NCBI RefSeq assembly: GCF_963678635.1
Contig: NC_087068.1
Coordinates: forward strand, 19,944,914 to 20,006,913
Source: Symsagittifera roscoffensis
Lineage: Eukaryota; Xenacoelomorpha; Acoela; Convolutidae
DNA: 62,000 nt
Direction: 5' to 3'
Positions within the stretch are counted from its first letter, which is position 1. The number at the start of each line of letters is the position of its first letter. The position numbers and the translations under genes were made by a program. Below the pieces are notes generated by a model. It was not told where the DNA came from, ran no database searches, and was given only the letters and a program-made list of their open reading frames with translations. This document shows positions 55,401-62,000 of this stretch, in pieces.

Positions 55401-56225
55401 TTTTTTTTTTGTCGGTAAAAATTGAATTGTCGATTTTTTGTTTGACTGCTCAAGGCTAATTTTCCGACTAATTTGCCTTATCAGGGTTTTTTGTTTTGCT
55501 GCAAGTAATTTAGGCTCTTTTCTTCTAACCCGCCTGCAAGATTTTATATGTAAAATACCGTTCACATTGTCCGATTGTTATGACATTTGACTAGCAGACT
55601 ATTTAGGCCATGATAAACATATTTAGTCTTCATAACCAACCTTAAAACCACTCGTTATCCCAAACAATTGTTGCTCATTTCAAATGTCATTTTGGCTGAT
55701 AGCCCCACAACTGAATATGAAGCACGATTTGGATTTTTCGCTGCGAAAATTAAAGTGCACTGAATTTTATCGTATGCGACAATTGTGCTCGCGGTTAGCA
55801 AGCGTTATCATTTCCGATCATTGACTTATTCTTTTAAACAACTTGTCCAACAAAATATTTGAATAATTTTCTCAAATATGCATTTTCGTCTACCAACAGA
55901 CAAAGTTTGAGCACGTTTGATTTTTTTGGTTTATATTTAACTGGCTCAATGAATTGTTGCATGAGCAAAATAAGTTTCCTAAGCATGTGAGTCTTTTGAT
56001 TTGGTAATTGTTTTTGAAAGGTTTTAAGTTTTTATGAAAATTTGTTTTTGGTTCAAGGGGTGTCGGCTGAAAAATTGTCGGTTTCGGTAGCGCTTATTTT
56101 AAATCTGAACTTTATTCAAGACAGAGATGTGAAAATGCTGGTATATCTTGTTTTTCTCTAATTTTTCAACACTTTTTTGACTTAACGACTTTCTTCTCAA
56201 TTTATCTCGGCTTGTTTGTCATGTT

Positions 56226-56243
56226 ATGTGTGTGTGTGTGTGT
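56226..56243. repeat. TG microsatellite
   Basis: About eight TG units in a row, followed by TTGTATC. Confidence 0.8.
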
Positions 56244-58089
56244 TGTATCACAAGTGGTGCGAAGCTCTCCTTCAACTTTGTGTGAAAATACTCTCTTAAA
56301 GTCAAATTTGATTTATGATTTTTTAGCTTTTTTTTGTGGTTGAATTTTTCTTCCAATTGAGAGCCTGGTATTATCTGATGCGAGGATATGTTTTGATGAT
56401 AAGTTGAACACAGTCCTTATGTTTCTTTTAAGTCATAGCAATTTTTGAATCAAAGGTCTTTTCAGGGGTCTTTTCGGTTATTATCCCTATATGATAAAAA
56501 TTGGAAATTGGACTCGTTCTTCTTACAAATGCAGGGCTGATATCCCAAGCGTTAGGTAAAGCTTAAAAGTGCAAAAAATGAGAATTCAACGACAATTGAA
56601 AATGTTTTTGGAATTCTTTTTTATGAAATTTATGCACAGAAAACTGGGAAACTGGGAAAAAGTGGAGAAATAAGCAATAGGGAGGCTTAAGTAAGTAGAA
56701 ATACTCTAGTTTTACTAGTTTTATAATAATATCGTGCATTCTATTAAGATTGTCGCAATTTTGTCATAAAATTATCATTTCAATTTTTTTTTATCATTTA
56801 GGGGATTATACCCGAGAAGACCCGTTTTCAGTACATTACCATTCAGCAGAAGTTTTCTGGCACATAGCATATTTTGGTATCAGACGTGGTGTTACGCTCC
56901 GAATCCGCTCTGAGCGGAGTTGTTCCAACTGCCTGTTAGTGGTTTTCATCAAAAATTCGTGTGTAGTGTAGTTAACGAACTCAACCGACTTAAGTTTTTG
57001 CAAATTGAATCGACGCATGGTAACCTGTTCAAATATTTAAATAATAATCAAGGGTAAAAATAATTGAAATTGTCATTGTCTGTGTGATGATTAAAAGAAG
57101 AAATACGTCACATTTTAGTCGTTTGCGCTTGCTAGAGCAAGTGCATTGCTATAGGTGCCCAGACGTTTTTCCATAAGAAGTTTTTGGCACTGATATTACA
57201 AAAGGTTGTTTTATTGTTTCATTGGGTGCAAAGTTGTTATGGGGATAACATATTGGCTTCTAGTTTTTTGTGCTTTAGAACTTTTTGAAGCATAATATGC
57301 ATAGTACAACGTTGCGTAATTTTTTATAAAGTCTTCTTAGGTGCACAGATGGCCTATATTTGACTTTAAGGTCAGTATCTTAGACTTTAAGGTTGTAGGT
57401 GGACGGCCCGTAGGTTGATGGTCAGTTAAAATCTTGGTGCCTGCTCTATCTTTTTTAACGCTTGCGAAAGGTAAGCGTTATCAAATCGGAATTTGGACTT
57501 TAGGGTTATCAACTAGTTTAACAAAAACAAATGTATCACATGACGCTGCTATCACGTATGATGCTGCTGTGCTGAAATGCTCAGTTTCATGAAAATGAAC
57601 AAAAATTTAACTGCCAGAAGAGTACTAGTTACTATAGGGTAGATTCATGGGGGAAATGAAACCTTTAAAAGTTTTTTTTAAATCAGTTTTTGTGGGCTCA
57701 ACTTGGCGTCTGCTCAAAGATTGTCGGCCTTTTTCGGCTTCGTAAGTTTTGTTCAGTTGCTAATTTGAATTTCAAATGTCTTGCTTGGCATGTTTGCCTA
57801 AAGTTCTTGTTTGATAAAAATAGGTATTATGAAAATTTATGGGATTTAGTTTTTTTTTTTAAATTTTTTGAGTTGCTTTGGAAAGTTTAAAAGTTAGGTT
57901 TTTTTCCCCAAAAACCCTTCTCCCTACCGATTTTCAAAAAGGGTATATATAAAAAGACCGCCTACAGTCGTGTGTGCCTGCATATTCCCCTGGTCTCTTT
58001 TTTGCTTTACTTCGTCGTCTACAGCCTTCGAAAAAGTCTTTGGGGGTAATATTTGACCGATGTTTTTATTTTTTCTGTTTTTTCAAATT

Positions 58090-59110
58090 TTTACTTTCCA
58101 AAATTGAGATTTTGGTTTCAATGAATAAGAACAGTTTTGAAAAGCTCCCCTCGATAAGCGGCCGCGACTACGCCCAAACTTATTTTTACTTGAAATTGTG
58201 CCCCTCAGATAGTCAAATTTTTAATTTTTTTAATCGTTTTTTGAATCTTTCAACTTTTCTCGTAAACTAATTTTCTGAGGTTGTGGTTTCAATAGAGATA
58301 AAGGCTAGTGGGAAGCTCCACTGCATTAGTGGTTACGTCCAAATTTTTTTCCCCTCAGCATAGTCAAATTTTAAATTTTTTAAACCATTTTTTGAATCTG
58401 TTTTAACTTTTCTCGACAACAAACCTGAGGTTGTGGGTTTAATAGAGATAACCGGTAAAAGGAAGCTCTCCTGTTTTAGCGGCCACTCCTAATTTTTTTA
58501 GACAAATTTTTTTTGTCGTTTCAGCATTTTTTTTAAACCTAAACTTTTATGAATGTTACCAACAAATACCCTAGCATATATGGGATTTTGGGTTCAATTC
58601 AAAGATCCAATAGCGAGAAACTTTTTTGCATACGCGATTACGCTTAAATTTTTTTGACACAAAAATAATGGCCCTCGGAAAATTCAAATTTTTGATTTTT
58701 TGACAGTTTTTTTTGAAACTTTGTGAATTTTCTCGAAAACTATCCTGCCAAACGTGGGTTTTGGGTTCAGTCGAAATTACAGGTTTATTGAATCTTTCTG
58801 CATAAGCAGCTACATACAATTTTCGAAACAAAAAGTTATTGTTCTCGGAAATCTCAACTTTCTGATTTGTTGACCTTGTTTTGGATTTTTCTCGATAGCT
58901 ATCCTGCCAAAGCTGATATCATAGGTTTAATCGACATAACAGGTTGTTGGAAGCTTACCTTTATTTGTGCTACGCCCGGTTTTTTTTTAAGTTAAGATCT
59001 TCAAATAAGTGAAATTTGGGTCGTTTCTTTTTCTAGAATTTTTTTTAGTTTTCTTTAAAACTATTCTATCAAATCTGCGAATTTTTTCTAAAGAAGCGGC
59101 TATTACTTTA
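58090..59110 (+). repeat. Diverged tandem repeat, period ~150-180 bp
   Basis: About six units. Each has a phrase like CTGAGGTTGTGGGTTTAAT-GAGATAA-AGG, then GGAAGCT, a GCGGCTACGCC-like part, AAATTTTTTT, CCCTCGG-AAA and TTTTCTCGAAAACTATCCTGCC. The GGTTT(C/A)AAT-type anchors fall near 58108, 58288, 58436, 58607, 58771 and 58927. The units differ at many positions, so it is old. Confidence 0.6.
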
Positions 59111-59599
59111 TCTTTTTACAGAGAAAGGTAGTTTTTAGGAAAATTCCAAAATCTCAACACTACAATTCTCACTTATATTATTAGAGAAACAACTAAGGTT
59201 TTGGGTAAAGAACTTTGTATTCCGGTGTGTTTTTCTTTTTTTTCCACCATCGAATTTTTTCTCTTTTTGTTTTCCACGCAAAATCCGGTACCACAACTAA
59301 TCATTGGACTAGGTTGAGTGATATTATATATTGAAGCCCTTACGGCCGTGATTCTCGCAGTTTCGAGGAAAACCGGTTTGAATTTTTTTTGCCTTATTTC
59401 GAGCGAATAAAGCGAGCGAGCAGTCTTGTTTCAATTCCTTACAAGCTCGCAAAAGCTTAATTTAAAACATAAAAATTTAATTTCACTTGAGTAACGTTAG
59501 TTTACTTTGAGTCTTTTAGTGCCTTTTTGGAATAAAAATTTGAAAAAGCTTTGTATTTTTTTGAAGATTACGGTCGGAACATTCTGTGCTACTTGCACA

Positions 59600-59850
59600 G
59601 TAACAGAATATCCTTGTTAGCATTTGTAGCTGCTCTAATGGTGATTAGTTTTTGTCGGTTGTTCGTGCCTGAGCGGGCAGGGCGTGAGAGCCAAATCTCG
59701 AGGTCGCAGGTTCGAATCCGATGCGTAGCATAGTTTTACTAATTCTAGCCTTTTTTCTGTTTTGTCTTTATAAAGTTGCTTTTTTTGTCGTTTCTCACTA
59801 GTTTTTGCGAAGAGCAGCTTCGCTTCTGTGTATATGTATCAAATGAACCG
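59600..59850 (+). repeat. SINE-like copy 1 with intact B box
   Basis: A tRNA-like part (59664-59725) has GAGCGGGCAGGGCGTGAGAG and a perfect B box GGTTCGAATCC at 59709-59719. The flanks (GTAGCTGCT...TTTTTGTCGGTTG upstream, TAGCA-A-TTTTACTAATTC and GCAGCTTCGC downstream) match copy 2, so this is a dispersed repeat. Confidence 0.65.
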
Positions 59851-60059
59851 GAAAAAGTTATTTGTTTGAAACAATATAACAATCATAAAAACTACATCTT
59901 AGAAATTTTTTTCTCGCAATTTTTCGAAATGCATAATTTATACATAGTATGATTTTATGCTTCCCAATTTTTTAGATGCAAAATTAGATTGGATGCTTTC
60001 AGTTTGTTATATTCCAATTTATTACTTGCAAAATCGTGTCTATTTGTATTTGGTGACAC

Positions 60060-60320
60060 TTTTGCTGCATCGCATAGTCAATTTATTGGCATATGTAGCT
60101 GCTTTCTTTGTGACTAGTTTTTGCCAGTTGTCGAGCGTTCGTTGCCGAGAGGGCAGCGCGTGAGACTCCAATTTACGAAGTTTCTGGTTCGAAGCCCATA
60201 CATAGCAAAATTTTACTAATTCGAGGCTTATTTCTATCTTTTCTCATTTCACTTTATAAAGCTGGTTTTTGTCGTGTTCGTGCTAGTGTTTACAAAGCGC
60301 AGCTTCGCCTTGGCGTTAGT
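60060..60320 (+). repeat. SINE-like copy 2
   Basis: Shares with copy 1 the upstream GCATATGTAGCTGCT, the GAGAGGGCAGCGCGTGAG box, B box GGTTCGAAGCC (60186-60196) and the downstream TTTTACTAATTCGAGGC...CTTTATAAAGCTG...CAGCTTCGCC. Similarity extends ~250 bp, the likely SINE length. Confidence 0.65.
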
Positions 60321-60929
60321 TTTTTTACTCAAGCGTAGTGCCATAATACGAAGTCCTTTTATACGTATACTCGTATACTTATTACGCAGTTCAGACTCTT
60401 ATATAGATCGTGAAGTTTTTTTTCGTCTTTTTGCGGGAAACATTTTATAGTTTGTTCGGGCTCAAATTTACTTTTTCGCGGTTTGACTTTTTTTTTTAAA
60501 GTTCGACTCACTTCCATTGTTAAAAGGACGGCAAACTCCATCATCGAACAGCAAAAGTGTAAAGGTCACGAAAAATGTGATCAACTTCTAATTTGGAACA
60601 TGGACTTTTATTATAGGATTTCCCAGCGAATTAGAAATATTGCCTATTGATCCAGTTTTTTTTGAAATAGGGTTAATTTTATCAAAACAGTGTCAATCGG
60701 AAGTTTTCTAGAAATTCAAAGATTTTTAAGGCCATCTTTATTTTCTTGGAACTTAGAATGTTGAGATTTTATCAAAAAACATTGAGTTTCTTTTCTGTTT
60801 AATTGCATTCATTGACTCTTTCCAAGTGTCTGTTGGCTACGTTCTAACTCAAGTTGCCAATAACAGTTCCCAATTGGTGGTTTTTTTGAGGCAATAGCAT
60901 TATATTTGGTCTGCTTTTGCTGCATTAGT

Positions 60930-61100
60930 GTTATATCTGGTTTACTTTTGCTGCTCTAGCATTTTGTCGTTGTATCTGGATTTTTGGTTGCTGGTGTTTG
61001 AAGGATGTCTTTTGACTGTTGCGCAGATGCTAGATCGTGTGACTAACAATCTCGAGGTCTGGGGATCAGTTCCGGTGTATATCAGATTTTTAAATAAATT
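60930..61100 (+). repeat. SINE-like copy 3 (diverged)
   Basis: Has GCTGCTCTAGCATTTTGTCG upstream, CGTGTGACTAACAATCTCGAGGTC, and a decayed B box GGATCAGTTCC at about 61062-61072. AATCTCGAGGTC is shared with copy 1. Confidence 0.45.
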
Positions 61101-62000
61101 TTACTCTTGCTTTCAATTTTTGGCCGTTTAAGAGTTAATTTTTTCTCGCTTTTGTTTGTTAAGTACAGCTTAGTCTGTGTCCTGACTTTTATTCTTCAAT
61201 TCGACTTCGAATCTTAAACGAGATCTACTGTTTGCCTGCTTGACTCTAACCAATTTTCATTTTAAGCTCATTTTTTCGTTCAAAACAGTGTCGGTTTCGA
61301 AAAAAGCGTTTTACTGACTGATAAAATGATGAAAGTGAATTATTTTCCTCTGTGTAATTGCGTTCTTTGACTCTTTTCCAACTGTCTGTTGGCCATAATT
61401 TTTTTTCCGATTTTATTCCGAGATTTTTTTAAAAATTTTTTATTTCACAAGGTGATAAATAAGGCTTCAGTTTTTATTGTAATTTAAACACTTTCTATCA
61501 ATTTCTATTTCTATCATTTTGACAGGAACGAAAGCATGTGAACAAGATTTGGAATTAATTGCTTCCAAACAAATTTAAGCAACAGATTTGTCGAAAAAAA
61601 TTGACAACAAGAAGCTTATCAATAACAGCAACAGTATGCTTTTTGCATTTAATGAAAAATTCTACAATTTTTTCACGATAAAATGTCAATCAAAATTTGA
61701 ATTGACAATTTGACTAATTTTCTCACACTGTTCACGAAAAAATTGTTCTCGAATTTTCCAAAGCAACTGTTGCATGAAATTTATGCCATTTGGGAAATTT
61801 TTCATTTTTATGCCATTTGGGAATTATGCCATTTGAGACGTAATCGCGCAATAGACTAGCACAGGAGAAAGTGGGGAAGCTAGCCTTTTAATCATAATTC
61901 ATACTTTTTTCGTACTCCAGTTTTTAACGTTTGAGTCTGTTCTTGAGTTCTAAATCATTGTATTAAGAAGATCAGGTGTTTTAAACATGTTTGGAAAAAA
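61101..62000. other. Intergenic, nothing recognised
   Basis: AT-rich, T-run-rich sequence. ATGCCATTTGGGAA is repeated near 61785-61830. No gene or repeat family can be named. Confidence 0.4.

Larger units (their letters stand above)
54920..58089. other. Intergenic region, no gene recognised
   Basis: AT-rich sequence with many T runs. At about 55315-55375 there is a tRNA-like stretch with B-box-like GGTACAAGTCC. Motifs of the type GCGGTTAGCAAGCGTTATCA recur near 55792 and 57465. A short TG dinucleotide run lies at about 56226-56243. No convincing ORF is present. Confidence 0.5.

Noticed and set aside
59664-59725. Functional tRNA gene
   Set aside because: The B box is good, but T-stem and acceptor-stem pairing fail and the flanks are repeated at 60.1 kb, which fits a SINE.

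Overview
The window is eukaryotic nuclear DNA, very probably from an animal. It shows a glycosyltransferase family 92 type II membrane protein, a rhodopsin-type GPCR exon with GT-AG signals, LINE, LTR and tRNA-derived SINE-like repeats, and a long satellite. Large env-bearing Ty3/Gypsy elements next to a GT92 gene resemble what is known from larvacean tunicates (Oikopleura 'Tor' elements). That species assignment is inference from memory and was not tested.

Layout. 1-862 is host flank. 863-19770 is a complete 18.9 kb LTR retroelement (element A) with 410-bp LTRs that read as identical and a 4-bp GGTT target duplication. It lies next to, probably inside an intron of, a GPCR gene whose exon is at 19808-20213. 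21612-37612 is a tandem satellite of about 41 monomers of ~388 bp, in two alternating subtypes and higher-order blocks. 37613-38078 is a palindromic, inverted junction. 37627-44285 is a second, 5'-truncated copy of the same family (element B) with a cut LTR. 44458-44856 looks like a hAT-type MITE. About 44905-46150 is a LINE 3' fragment on the minus strand. 48032-49486 is an intact GT92 gene. 49630-54919 (minus strand) is a second, decayed Ty3/Gypsy element with 146-bp LTRs (element C). 54920-62000 is AT-rich intergenic DNA with SINE-like copies and a diverged ~165-bp tandem repeat.

Element A is the most interesting object. Besides Gag and a Pol with protease, YLDD reverse transcriptase, RNase H and D,D35E integrase, it has a 136-aa basic ORF before gag, two small hydrophobic ORFs overlapping by ATGA, a 377-codon open frame without any ATG, an 872-aa Env-like glycoprotein, and an approximately 600-aa protein of unknown function whose ATG overlaps the env stop (ATGA). 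A short GT-AG intron lies 3 nt after the last stop codon. A conserved palindromic module sits in the long 3' noncoding region. Copies A and B carry different disabling lesions: the last ORF is shifted in A but open in B, and env is open in A but shifted in B. The family therefore kept both genes functional until recently. The sense strand is A/C-rich and G-poor, in contrast to the T-rich flanks.
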